Shown here: one piece after another, positions 46,616 through 55,458 of the stretch | Position numbering within the stretch: position 1 is the first letter of the stretch | How the letters are laid out: every line of letters starts with the position of its first letter | NCBI RefSeq assembly: GCF_003100395.1 | Contig: NZ_CP029210.1 | Location: 3,472,001-3,536,000 of the forward strand | Length of the DNA: 64,000 nucleotides | Direction of reading: 5' to 3' | Source of the DNA: Aquabacterium olei | GTDB taxonomy: Bacteria; Pseudomonadota; Gammaproteobacteria; Burkholderiales; Burkholderiaceae_C | Program-made: the position numbers and the translations under genes | The notes under the pieces: model-generated | The model's database searches: none | What the model was told of the DNA's origin: nothing | The model's input: the letters and a program-made list of their open reading frames with translations, nothing else

Positions 46616-47766
46616 CGGCGCCAGGGGGCCCGCTGCCACGGGCGTTGAGCGTCGAACTGCGACTGCAGCGGCCTGGCCTCGACATCCGCGCGCAATTCCG
46701 CGTGGCGCCCGGGCGGGTGTGCGCACTGGTGGGGCGCTCGGGCTCAGGCAAAACCGCCCTGCTGAAGGCCGCCGCGGGACTGGAGCCCGCCCTCGGCGGC
46801 CGCGTGGCCCTGGGGCCCGACCCACTGTACGACTCGGCGGCGGGCCTGAACCTGCCCGCCCACGCCCGCCGCCTCAGCTGGCTCGATGCCGACACCCACC
46901 TCTTCCCGCATCTGAGCGTGCAGGGCAACCTGCTGTACGGACACCGGGTGGGCGGTGGCGACCGCGGGCCGCGCATGGAAGCGGTGGCGCGCTGGCTCGA
47001 GCTCGAGACGCTGCTGACTCGCCACGTGACCGCGCTGTCGGCCGCGCAGCGGCTGCGGGTGGCCCTCGGCCGGGCCTTGCTCGCCCATCCGCATGCCCTG
47101 CTGCTCGACGACCCGCTGGGCCGCGTCCCGGTCGAAGCGCATCCCGCGCTGCTGGAGCTGCTGGCGCAGGTGCCCACCCGCTTTCGCCTGCCCATGGTGC
47201 TGGTCACGCCCAGGATGACCGAGGTGATCCACCTGGCCGACGAGGTGGTGGTGCTGCATGAAGGCCGCATGGCGAGCGCCGGCCCGACACCGCACATCCT
47301 GTCGGACGTGTCGCTGTCGTCGTTTCTGGAAGGCGATCAGGCGGGCAGCGTGTTCGAGGGTGTCGTCAAACGGCACGATGTGACCTGGCTGCTCAGCGAG
47401 GTCGACGTGGCTGGCCAGCGCGTGACCGTGCCGGCGACCCTCCATCCAGTCGGCAGTCGGGTGCGCCTCAAGGTGCGCGCGCGGGACATCGTGCTGCACC
47501 GCCAGGCCCCGGTGGACACCAGCGTGTCCAACCACCTGCGCGGACGGGTGGTGCAGGTGATGCTGGCCGGCGAGCACGGGACCTACGGCGCGGTGGCCAT
47601 CGAGCTGGACCACGCGGTGGACGCGAACGGGCAACTGACCGGCCCCGCCGTGTCGCTGTGGGCCCTGCTGACGCGCAAGTCCATCCAGCAGATGGGCTGG
47701 GCGCCGGGCCAACCCTGCCTGATCGGCTTCAAGGCCATGGCCGTGTCCGTGTCGCCCTGGCACTGA
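46612..47766 (+). CDS. modC: ModC-like ABC ATPase with degenerate catalytic motifs
   Basis: A 384-residue protein with the ModC layout: nucleotide-binding domain (1-230) plus a C-terminal TOBE/MOP molybdate-binding domain (about 320-384). Walker A GRSGSGKT (41-48) is intact. The Q-loop glutamine is replaced by Ala93 in LDADTHLFPH; the signature reads LSAAQ (142-146) not LSGGQ; Walker B is LLLDD with Asp167 at the catalytic-glutamate place; the D-loop is GRVP; and the H-loop histidine is replaced by Pro200 in LVTPRM. It starts at a GTG overlapping modB. It probably binds ATP but may hydrolyse it poorly. Confidence 0.82.
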   Translation: MTAPGGPLPRALSVELRLQRPGLDIRAQFRVAPGRVCALVGRSGSGKTALLKAAAGLEPALGGRVALGPDPLYDSAAGLNLPAHARRLSWLDADTHLFPHLSVQGNLLYGHRVGGGDRGPRMEAVARWLELETLLTRHVTALSAAQRLRVALGRALLAHPHALLLDDPLGRVPVEAHPALLELLAQVPTRFRLPMVLVTPRMTEVIHLADEVVVLHEGRMASAGPTPHILSDVSLSSFLEGDQAGSVFEGVVKRHDVTWLLSEVDVAGQRVTVPATLHPVGSRVRLKVRARDIVLHRQAPVDTSVSNHLRGRVVQVMLAGEHGTYGAVAIELDHAVDANGQLTGPAVSLWALLTRKSIQQMGWAPGQPCLIGFKAMAVSVSPWH

Positions 47767-47832
47767 GCCGAGGAGGCGCAGCGGGGCGCGGTTATGCTCG
47801 GCAGCCTGCCCTCATCTGTGCCGGAGCCCCCC

Positions 47833-48435
47833 ATGCCATCAGACCGTCGCGTGCTGTCCATCAACACGGCCCCAGCCCGGCCGATGGAGATCGAGGGTCG
47901 GCGCATCCTGAGCGCCATCGGCAAGCAGTCCGTGAGCACACCGACCGAGCCTGCGCGCATCGCGGTGGGCCCCATGGGGCTGGCGGGCGATGAACAGGCC
48001 GACCTCACCGTGCACGGCGGCCTGAGCAAGGCCGTGTACGCCTACCCGCACGAGCACTACGCGTTCTGGCAGACGGTGCGGGCGCAAGCGGGCGTGCAGG
48101 CCTGGGATGAGGCCCTGCCAATGGGGCTGCCGGGCGAGAACCTGACGGTCACCGGCCTGTTGGAGACCGACGCCTGGATCGGTGACCTGCTGCGCTTTCC
48201 GGATTGCACGCTGGCGATCAGCGAGCCGCGCCGGCCCTGCTACAAGTTCGCGGCGGTGATGGGCTTTCCGCAGGCGGTGAAGATGATGGCCCAGTCGGCC
48301 TGGTGCGGCTACTACCTGGCCGTTCGGGTGCCCGGCACGATCGCCGCCGGCGAGACCTTCGAGGTCATTCCCGGCCCGCGCGAGGTCAGCATCGCCGACC
48401 TGTTCCGCGCCAAGATGCGCAAGGACGCGGCCTGA
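47833..48435 (+). CDS. MOSC-domain protein (YiiM-like)
   Basis: A 200-residue MOSC protein. It contains GLAGDEQADLTVHGGLSKAVYAYP, the GENLTVTGLLE segment, and the conserved cysteine in SEPRRPCYKFAAVMG that binds molybdenum cofactor sulfur in this superfamily. YiiM of E. coli reduces N-hydroxylated compounds with molybdenum cofactor. GGAG precedes the ATG at 47833. Its place 66 bases after the ModABC-like operon hints at a link to molybdenum use. Confidence 0.87.
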   Translation: MPSDRRVLSINTAPARPMEIEGRRILSAIGKQSVSTPTEPARIAVGPMGLAGDEQADLTVHGGLSKAVYAYPHEHYAFWQTVRAQAGVQAWDEALPMGLPGENLTVTGLLETDAWIGDLLRFPDCTLAISEPRRPCYKFAAVMGFPQAVKMMAQSAWCGYYLAVRVPGTIAAGETFEVIPGPREVSIADLFRAKMRKDAA

Positions 48436-48441
48436 GCCCGC

Positions 48442-48762
48442 TCAGTCCTCGTCGTCCCAGCGCTTGAGCGCCCGGCGGACGTCGTCCAGCCACTGCCGCT
48501 GCTCGGCCGACGAGGCCAGCGTGCGCCGCGCCCAGTCGGGCCGTTGCGACGGTCGCTTTGCCAGCGCCACGCTGAGGGTGGCCGCGCCCTCGGTGCGCGC
48601 CAGCTCGATGGCCGGCAGACCGCGCCAGGTGAAGCGCACCGGCGTGCCGGTGCCCTGCTCGGTCAGCGGGCGGCATTCGCGCAGGCTGCGGCGCAGTGCG
48701 ACCAGGGCCTCCTCCGGCTTGTAGGCCGGCAAGGCAAAGAAATCACCCAGTTCGTCGGACAT
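48442..48762 (-). CDS. Hypothetical protein, 106 residues
   Basis: A 106-residue soluble protein opening MSDELGDFFALPAYKPEEAL and ending with acidic residues. It is mainly helical with many Arg. The sequence does not recall a known family. Its start lies inside the last 20 bases of the 5'-nucleotidase gene on the same strand, so it is probably translationally coupled to it. Convergent with the MOSC gene. Confidence 0.7.
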   Translation of the reverse strand: MSDELGDFFALPAYKPEEALVALRRSLRECRPLTEQGTGTPVRFTWRGLPAIELARTEGAATLSVALAKRPSQRPDWARRTLASSAEQRQWLDDVRRALKRWDDED

Positions 48763-49702
48763 CGGGCCCCTCCAGATTGCGCACCCCGGCCGCCACGTGA
48801 CCGGCCGGCACGTGCGGGGCGGCGTTGTCGACATGGCCAGTCTGGTCGTCGATGAAGAAATCCGGCTCGAACTCGCGCAGGAAGGCGCCCTTGGGCAGAC
48901 CGCCCAGGAACAGGGCCTCGTCGACCTCGATGCCCCAGTTCATCAGCGTGCGCAGCGCGCGTTCGTGGGCCGGGGCACCGCGCGCCGTCACCAGGGCCGT
49001 GCGCACCCGCATGGGCGCCAGCACCGCGGGCTCGCCGGTGGCGGCTTCGTGCTCTTGCGGCGCCTGCTGTAGGGCATGCAGCGCCAGCAGCAACGGCTTG
49101 AAGGGACCGTCGGGCAGGGGCAGGCTCGCGCGCTCGACCTCATGGCGCTGGAAGGCATCGAGCCCGCCTTGCTGGTAGACCTGCTCGGCCTCGTCCGAGA
49201 AAAGCACGGCGTCGCCGTCGAAGGCGATGCGGACCTCGTTGGGGTGCGCCTCGCCGGCGCGGGCAGCATGCGGCAGCACCCGGGCCGCCGGCACGCCCTC
49301 GGCCAGCGCGGAGCGCACATCCGGCTCGTTGGCCGACAGAAAGAGGTTGGCATGCAGCGGCCGCAGATACCGCCAGGGGGGCTCGCCGCGTGTGAACACC
49401 CCGCGCTCGATCGGCAGGCCATAGTGGCGCGCCGAGCGGAACACACGCATGCCCGACACCGGGTCGTTGCGCGACAGGATCACGACCTCCACCCGCGGGC
49501 GCCCGGGCGCATTGAAGGCCAGCAGCTTGCGCACGAGCGAGAAGGCCACGCCCGGGCGTGCAGGCTCGTCCAGCCGCTGCTGTTGCAGCTGCATGTAGGC
49601 ACGGTCGTCGCTGCCTTCGAAGAGGCGGTTTTCCTCTTCGAAGTCGAACAACGCACGCGATGAAATGGCCACGACCAGCTGGCCGTCGAGCGAGGCAGGC
49701 AT
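48743..49702 (-). CDS. Cytosolic 5'-nucleotidase (NT5C1-like)
   Basis: A 319-residue protein of the PF06189 5'-nucleotidase family, resembling vertebrate cytosolic 5'-nucleotidase I. The start LVVAISSRALFDFEEENRLF is characteristic, and HAD-type motifs follow: FDGDAVLFSDEAE with the catalytic aspartates and a C-terminal DFFIDDQTGH. It would release inorganic phosphate from nucleoside monophosphates such as AMP or IMP. It precedes a small unknown gene that it overlaps by 20 bases. Confidence 0.88.
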   Translation of the reverse strand: MPASLDGQLVVAISSRALFDFEEENRLFEGSDDRAYMQLQQQRLDEPARPGVAFSLVRKLLAFNAPGRPRVEVVILSRNDPVSGMRVFRSARHYGLPIERGVFTRGEPPWRYLRPLHANLFLSANEPDVRSALAEGVPAARVLPHAARAGEAHPNEVRIAFDGDAVLFSDEAEQVYQQGGLDAFQRHEVERASLPLPDGPFKPLLLALHALQQAPQEHEAATGEPAVLAPMRVRTALVTARGAPAHERALRTLMNWGIEVDEALFLGGLPKGAFLREFEPDFFIDDQTGHVDNAAPHVPAGHVAAGVRNLEGPDVRRTG

Positions 49703-49753
49703 GGGCCCATCATACCGAGGCCGCAGGCTCAGAAGATGAGCCTCGTGCCGCGC

Positions 49754-50764
49754 TCAGTGCGTGAAGCCCATCGGATTGCGGCGCCCACCGGCCTCGGGCA
49801 GATCCCGCGGCTCGATCTCGTGTCGGCCGTCCAGCTTGGCGTTGCCGAAGGCCGTCATCAGCGCGCGGCGCATCTCGCGCGGCGCCAGCCTGCCGAGCGC
49901 CGCCAGCACGGCCTCACCGGGCTCGGGGGCAAAGCGCGCACCCCAGTCGTGGTCGGCGCAGAGACGGCGATACAGCCGCGTGGCGATCTTGCGGGCGGCC
50001 TCCTCGTCCGGCATGTCGACCTCGAAGACGTTCATGCGGTTGAGGATGGGGTCGGGGATGTCGCGCGCGTTGTTCGCCGTGGCCACCCAGATCACCTGGC
50101 TGGCGTCCACCGGCACCTCCGCGAACTCGTCGGTGAAGCTGCCGGCGGTGTCGTGCTCCAGCAGGCTGTAGAGCGAGCCCAGCGGGTCGTAGGCGTGCTC
50201 GCCGCCGGCCTTGTCGATCTCGTCGACCACCATGACCGGGTTGGCGTACTGGCCATCGACCAGCGTCTCGAAGACCTTGCCGGGCCGCGCACCCTTCCAC
50301 TGACTCGACGCGCCCGACAGCACCCAGCCGGCCGTCATCGAGCTCATCGACACGAAACCCAGCCCGGTGCCCAGCAGCTGCGCCACTTCGCGGGCGAAAT
50401 GGGTCTTGCCCACACCGGGCGGGCCCAGCAACAGCATGGGCGTGATTTCGAGCGCGTCGCGGCTGTCGCTGCACAGCGCGAGCTGGCGCCTCAGGTCGTC
50501 GAGCACCTCGTGGAAGTTCGGGAGTTCGTCGTACAGGTGTGTCATGGCGGGCAGGCCCGATGGCTTCACCTGGAAGCGGTCGGCGCCCTTCTCCAGCATG
50601 CGCTCGTAAGTAGCGCGCAGGCTCTCGTGATCGCGCGGGGGCAGCTTGCCCAGCCGACGCTCCACCTCGTCCAGCCGGTACACCGCCCGCATGTGGGCGA
50701 TGGGGATGCGCCCGTGGATCGGCGCCTCACGCGAAATCGGAACCAGTTCGGTGCAACTGCTCAT
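49754..50764 (-). CDS. Lon-like AAA+ ATPase without a protease domain
   Basis: A 336-residue AAA+ ATPase. Walker A GPPGVGKT is at residues 114-121, Walker B VMVVDEIDK follows, and WVLSGASSQWKGARPGKVFE and PDPILNRMNVFEV are typical of the Lon ATPase domain. The region before the ATPase is a short helical stretch, and the chain stops after the lid domain, with no Ser-Lys protease domain. The start at 50764 is supported by GGAGG seven bases upstream. It may be a chaperone or act with a partner. Confidence 0.85.
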   Translation of the reverse strand: MSSCTELVPISREAPIHGRIPIAHMRAVYRLDEVERRLGKLPPRDHESLRATYERMLEKGADRFQVKPSGLPAMTHLYDELPNFHEVLDDLRRQLALCSDSRDALEITPMLLLGPPGVGKTHFAREVAQLLGTGLGFVSMSSMTAGWVLSGASSQWKGARPGKVFETLVDGQYANPVMVVDEIDKAGGEHAYDPLGSLYSLLEHDTAGSFTDEFAEVPVDASQVIWVATANNARDIPDPILNRMNVFEVDMPDEEAARKIATRLYRRLCADHDWGARFAPEPGEAVLAALGRLAPREMRRALMTAFGNAKLDGRHEIEPRDLPEAGGRRNPMGFTH

Positions 50765-50963
50765 GCCAGCCCTCCAGACAACCCGGTACACACAGGGCCA
50801 TTGAAGCAAGCGCCGCGCCATGCGGTCACGCCGACAAAAGGCCCCGGTGCCAGTCTTATCACCAGACCGACGCCCCTTCCAGGGGGTTGCCCCCGAGCGG
50901 GCGCCAGCTTTGCGCACAATGCGGGGTGGCCCTCGAAAAGGCCCGACAGGGAGCTTTCAAACG

Positions 50964-53336
50964 GTGACAGAAGCAAACACCGGCACGCGGGGGCAGATTG
51001 CCGCCGCAAAGATGCTGGACCGCCTGGGGCGGTGGTGGTGGTGGGTGATGCTGGGCATTGCGGTGCTGTGGGGCATGGCGACGTGGCCAGCACCGAGCGC
51101 CTCGCGTGGGGCGGTAACGTGGCTGTCGCACGCCCTGGTGGCCGCGCCGCCCGACCGACAACCGACCCACCGGGCCGTGCAGCTGCCGCATGCCTGGCGC
51201 GAAGACGGCCTGCCCACCAGCGGCGGCGGCCGCTACGCGTCCCGCTTCGTGGTGCGGCCCGCGCAGCTGGAGGACGCCCGCCACAGGCCCTGGGCCCTGC
51301 GCTTCGACCGACTGTGCCAGTCGCATGTGATCCGTCTGAACGGCGAGCACCTGCACGTGACCACGACCGACTCGCGCGCGCTCTCCTTCCCGGCCGGCTA
51401 CCTGATCAACGTGCCGGCGGCCCTGCTGCGCACCGGCGAGAACACGCTCCAGGTCGACGTGGGCTGCAAGGCCCAGGGCGGCATGTCGCTGCCCTTGATC
51501 GGCCCCACCATCGACCTGCGCGGCGAGTTCGTGCAGCGACAGATCCTGGCGCGCTGGGTGCCCGTGGGACTCAACCTGGCCTGCGTCACCTTCTCACTCT
51601 TCCTGGTGGCGCTGTGGTGGCAACGCCGGCAGGAGCGCGCCATCGGGCTGTTCGGCGCGCTCTACATGATCACCGCCCTGCGCAACGCAAGCTACTTCGT
51701 CGAGGTGGACCTGGGCACGGCACCGGAGTTCGATTCCTGGATGCACCTGAGCGCGCACACGGCCAGCGTCTGGCTGATCGGGCGCTTTGCGATGGCGTTC
51801 ACGGGCCAGCAGCGACGCGGCTACGAGCGCGCCCTCGACCTGGCGGGCGCGTCCTTTCCGCTCCTGGCGCTCGCCCTCTGCGCCTGGGATCCGATGCTCG
51901 ACACGGTCCGGCGGGTGTTGCAGCCCGCCCTGATTGCGCTGTCGCTGCCCGCATTGGTGATCCTGCTGCGCGACCGCACGTCCGGGCAGGCCGTGCCACA
52001 GCGCTACCTGGCCGTCGGGCTGGCCTGCGTGCTGATTGCCGGGCTGCATGACTACCTCGCCATCCGGCAGATGGGGCACATCGAGGCCCTTCCCTGGATC
52101 GCCTGGGCCATCCCGCTGGGCCTGGCGCCCTTCACCCTGGTCGTGGTCGGCCGCGTGGTGCAGGCTTTCAACGCCATCGAGGCCGACAACGCCACCCTGG
52201 AGCAGAAAGTCCAGGCCCGCACGCAGGAACTGGCCGACGCCAACGCGGCGAAGAGCCGCTTTCTGGCCGCCGCCAGCCACGATCTGCGCCAACCCGTGGC
52301 CGCCATCGGCCTGCTCAACGACCTGCTGCGCGAGCGCCTGACCGACCACCAGGCCCGCGACCTCAGCGAGCGGCTCAGCCACGCGGTGGTATCGATGGAG
52401 AGCCTGCTCAAGGGGCTGCTCGACCTGTCCCGGCTCGATGCCGGCACCGTGGACGTGCAGCCGCGCGCCGTGCCGCTGGCCGACCTGCTGGGCGACATCG
52501 TGAGCCACGAGGCGGAGGCCGCCCGGCGCAAGGGCCTGTCGCTGCGCGTGCACGCCGGACAGCACCAGGCCTGGAGCGACCCCTTGCTGCTCGAGCAGGT
52601 GCTGCGCAACCTGGTGGGCAATGCCGTGCGCCACACCGAGCGAGGCGGCGTGCTGGTGTCGGCCCGACCCCGCGCCGGGCACCTGCTGCTGCAGGTGTGG
52701 GACACGGGGCCCGGCATCCCCGAGGCCGACCAGGCGCGGGTGTTCGAGGAGTTCGTGCAGCTGGGCAATCCGGCGCGCGACCGTCATCAGGGGCTGGGCC
52801 TCGGTCTGGCGATCGTGCGCCGTGCAGTCCGGCTGCTGGGCCACACGCTGACGCTGCGCTCACGTCCCGGTCATGGCACCTGCTTCACACTGACCGTGCC
52901 GCAGGCCACAACGCGCGCTGAGACGCGTCCCCCGGCTCGGGCCACAGCCGAGCCAACCACCCCGACACCGCTGCCGCCCTGGCGGGTGCTGCTCGTCGAA
53001 GATGAGGCCGACATCCGCGCCAGCCTGACCCGGCTGTTCACCGGCTGGGGGCTGGAAGTCCGCAGCGCCGCCAGCCTGGCCGACGCCCGAGCGCTGCTGG
53101 CGCACCCCTGCGATCTGGCCGTGAGCGACCACCGGCTGCCCGACGGCACCGCACGCGATCTGGCCGGCTGGCTGGCCGACCGGCACCCCGGCACGCCCCT
53201 GGTCATCATCACCGGTGACACGGCACCGGACCGGCTGGCCGACCTGGCGCGCACCGGCCTGCCGGTGCTGCACAAACCGTTCAGCGCCAAAAAAATGCGG
53301 GCCATGATCGTGGAGACCATGGCCCGCGTGACGTGA
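50964..53336 (+). CDS. 7TM hybrid sensor histidine kinase with receiver domain
   Basis: A 790-residue hybrid kinase. A membrane helix (about 23-40) precedes an exported jelly-roll-like domain (60-190, LRFDRLCQSHVIRLNGEHL), then seven membrane helices (about 195-400; 7TMR-DISM type). The kinase core has phosphoacceptor His439 in AAASHDLRQP, an ATPase domain with NAVRHTERGG, WDTGPGIPEADQ and GLGLGLAIVRR, then a C-terminal receiver with Asp722 in AVSDHRLPDG and Lys771. The start is GTG 50964 with an upstream GGGAG, or ATG 51012. It converges on a LuxR response regulator gene 100 bases away and is a likely partner. Confidence 0.85.
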   Translation: MTEANTGTRGQIAAAKMLDRLGRWWWWVMLGIAVLWGMATWPAPSASRGAVTWLSHALVAAPPDRQPTHRAVQLPHAWREDGLPTSGGGRYASRFVVRPAQLEDARHRPWALRFDRLCQSHVIRLNGEHLHVTTTDSRALSFPAGYLINVPAALLRTGENTLQVDVGCKAQGGMSLPLIGPTIDLRGEFVQRQILARWVPVGLNLACVTFSLFLVALWWQRRQERAIGLFGALYMITALRNASYFVEVDLGTAPEFDSWMHLSAHTASVWLIGRFAMAFTGQQRRGYERALDLAGASFPLLALALCAWDPMLDTVRRVLQPALIALSLPALVILLRDRTSGQAVPQRYLAVGLACVLIAGLHDYLAIRQMGHIEALPWIAWAIPLGLAPFTLVVVGRVVQAFNAIEADNATLEQKVQARTQELADANAAKSRFLAAASHDLRQPVAAIGLLNDLLRERLTDHQARDLSERLSHAVVSMESLLKGLLDLSRLDAGTVDVQPRAVPLADLLGDIVSHEAEAARRKGLSLRVHAGQHQAWSDPLLLEQVLRNLVGNAVRHTERGGVLVSARPRAGHLLLQVWDTGPGIPEADQARVFEEFVQLGNPARDRHQGLGLGLAIVRRAVRLLGHTLTLRSRPGHGTCFTLTVPQATTRAETRPPARATAEPTTPTPLPPWRVLLVEDEADIRASLTRLFTGWGLEVRSAASLADARALLAHPCDLAVSDHRLPDGTARDLAGWLADRHPGTPLVIITGDTAPDRLADLARTGLPVLHKPFSAKKMRAMIVETMARVT

Positions 53337-53436
53337 TGACAGCGTCCGAAACAACCTTCAGGTTAACGCCACAGGCGCGCGGTCGCCATCCTCCGTTCGG
53401 TGGATGGGGTAAACCGCCCCTTTGCGCAGCCGGCCC

Positions 53437-54108
53437 TCAGGCCTTGAGGTTCATGCCCGCCTTGGCCACCGCGACCACGGCCTGCGTGCGCGTGTTGACC
53501 TTCAGCTTGCGGAAGATGGCGCCCAGGTGGGTCTTCACCGTCGACTCCGACAGGTTGAGCTGGCGGCAGATTTCCTTGTTGGCCTTGCCCTCGACCAGCA
53601 GGCGCAACACGTCCATCTGGCGCGCCGACAGGCCCATGGCGTTGCGCGGCAGGTCATCGTCCAGGTCATCGTCCCAATCGTCTGCGTCGTGCATGGCGTA
53701 CATGGCCGGCAACGGCGGCAGGTACACCCCGCCAGCCAGCACGCGAGACAGCGCCTCCTGCATCACACCGGCCTGAACGGTCTTGGGGATGAAGCCCGAG
53801 GCCCCTGCGTCGATGGCCGAGATGATGGTGTCCGGCCGGTCGTCGCCCGACAGCACCACCACCGGGATGTCCGGCGCCATGGCCCGCCAGCGCTCCAGCG
53901 TGCGCACGCCATGGCAGTCGGGAGGCAGGCTGAGGTCCAGCAATGCCAGCCCGACATCCGGGTGCTCGGCGAGCACGGCCGCAGCCTGGGTCAGGTCACC
54001 GGCCTGCAGCACCTGCAACGCCCCGCCAGGCAGGCTGAGCCGATAGGTGATCAGCATGCTGAGGCCATCGCGGAACAACGGATGGTCGTCGATCAACAAA
54101 AGTTTCAT
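53437..54108 (-). CDS. LuxR/NarL-family response regulator
   Basis: A 223-residue regulator. The receiver domain has acidic residues in LLLIDDHP, phosphoacceptor Asp58 in LALLDLSLPP, and Lys in GFIPKT. A linker with an acidic run (DDWDDDLDDDLP) leads to the HTH: LSARQMDVLRLLVEGKANKE and LNLSESTVKTHLGAIFRKL. It is expressed from its own start upstream of gspF and convergent with the hybrid kinase, which may phosphorylate it. Targets are unknown. Confidence 0.93.
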   Translation of the reverse strand: MKLLLIDDHPLFRDGLSMLITYRLSLPGGALQVLQAGDLTQAAAVLAEHPDVGLALLDLSLPPDCHGVRTLERWRAMAPDIPVVVLSGDDRPDTIISAIDAGASGFIPKTVQAGVMQEALSRVLAGGVYLPPLPAMYAMHDADDWDDDLDDDLPRNAMGLSARQMDVLRLLVEGKANKEICRQLNLSESTVKTHLGAIFRKLKVNTRTQAVVAVAKAGMNLKA

Positions 54109-54213
54109 GCTGCGGTACGCGTGACAAAAAATTACACACGCTCATCCTAACGGTGGATGAAGTCGCCCCGACAGGCCTGGCTCAAATTCCCGACGCGTGC
54201 CACACCCGCCGGG

Positions 54214-55437
54214 TCACTTCACCCAGGTGTTCATCTGCATGATCGGCAGCATCACCGACATCACGATGAGCATCACGACCAGCCCCATGGCCACGATCAG
54301 CAGGGGCTCGAGCACCGTGGCAATGGCGAGTGCCTTGCGCTGCACCTCGGCACCCAGCTGGTTGGCGGCCCGCTGCAGCATCAGCGGCAGCTGACCGGTC
54401 TGTTCGCCCAGGCGCGCAAACATCGCCAGCAGACCCGGAAAGCGCTTCTTGGCGGCCAGGGCCGAGGCCAGCGGCGCCCCCTCGCGCACCTGCACCAGCG
54501 CCTCCATGGCATCGGCCCGCATGGCGCGGTTCGACAGCGTCTCGGCTGCGGCCTGAAGGGCCTTCAGGATGGGCACGCCCGAGCCAGCCAGCATCGCGAG
54601 CGTGCCGGCGAAACGGGCCGCGTTGTACCCCCGCGAGAGCCGCCCCAGAATGGGCAGCCCCAGCCAGAACGCGTCGAACTTCAGGCGGAACCCCTCGTTG
54701 CGGCGCCCCACCATCAGCCCGGCAAACCCGGCGCCCAGCACCAGCCCCAGCAACCAGCCCCACTGGCGCATGAAGGCGCTCAGCCCCAGCATCACCTGGG
54801 TGAGCATGGGCAGCGCGCGCTTGCTGCTTGAAAACACCTGCGCCACCTGCGGCACCACGAACACCAGCAACGCAACCACGATGACCACTGCGAACAGCGA
54901 CACGATGGCCGGATACAGCGTGGCTCCGATCAGCTTGGCCTTGAGCGCCTGCTGGTCTTCCAGGTCGGTGGCAAGCTTGTCGAGCACGGTGCCCAGCTGG
55001 CCGCTCTGCTCGCCCGCCGCCACCACGCCGCGGTACACGTCGTCGAACTCGCGCGGCGAGCCCGACAGGGCCTGCGCAAAGGGCGCACCGGCGTTCACCT
55101 CGGCGCGCAGGTGCGACACCAGCTCGCGCTGGCGTGGGTCTTCCGCCTCGTCGGCCAGGGCCGTCAGGGCCCGCTCGAGCGGCAGGCCGGCCACGACCAA
55201 GCCCGACAGCTGCCGTGTCCAGATGGCCAGCGCCGTCGGATTGAACACCCGGCGCGCGAACAGCTGCCTGGAGCCGACCGAACCGGCCTTGTCGGCCGCC
55301 ATCACCTGGTCGACCTTCATGGGCACCAGGGCCTGGGCGCGCAACTGGGCGCGGGCGGCCTTGGGGTTGTCGGCCTCGACCAGACCATTCATGGTCTTGC
55401 CGGCGGCATCGAGCGCTTCGAAACGGTAGGCGGGCAT
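54214..55437 (-). CDS. gspF: Type II secretion inner-membrane platform protein GspF
   Basis: A 407-residue GspF. Two homologous cytoplasmic helical domains (about 65-190 and 270-390) each precede a membrane segment, with a third near the C-terminus. Typical stretches are ALTALADEAEDPRQRELVSH, LIGATLYPAIVSLFAVVIVV and ALPMLTQVMLGLSAFMRQWG. It connects the GspE ATPase to the membrane platform. It is the last gsp gene of the run, 21 bases after gspE. Confidence 0.94.
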   Translation of the reverse strand: MPAYRFEALDAAGKTMNGLVEADNPKAARAQLRAQALVPMKVDQVMAADKAGSVGSRQLFARRVFNPTALAIWTRQLSGLVVAGLPLERALTALADEAEDPRQRELVSHLRAEVNAGAPFAQALSGSPREFDDVYRGVVAAGEQSGQLGTVLDKLATDLEDQQALKAKLIGATLYPAIVSLFAVVIVVALLVFVVPQVAQVFSSSKRALPMLTQVMLGLSAFMRQWGWLLGLVLGAGFAGLMVGRRNEGFRLKFDAFWLGLPILGRLSRGYNAARFAGTLAMLAGSGVPILKALQAAAETLSNRAMRADAMEALVQVREGAPLASALAAKKRFPGLLAMFARLGEQTGQLPLMLQRAANQLGAEVQRKALAIATVLEPLLIVAMGLVVMLIVMSVMLPIMQMNTWVK

Positions 55438-55458
55438 GGCGGGTTTTCCGTGGGGCGA

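Noticed and set aside
53337..53436. Terminator between the convergent hybrid kinase and response regulator genes
   Set aside because: CCATCC/GGATGG and GGGG/CCCC arms exist, but loops are large or stems short and T runs are poor, so the case was too weak to list as a feature.
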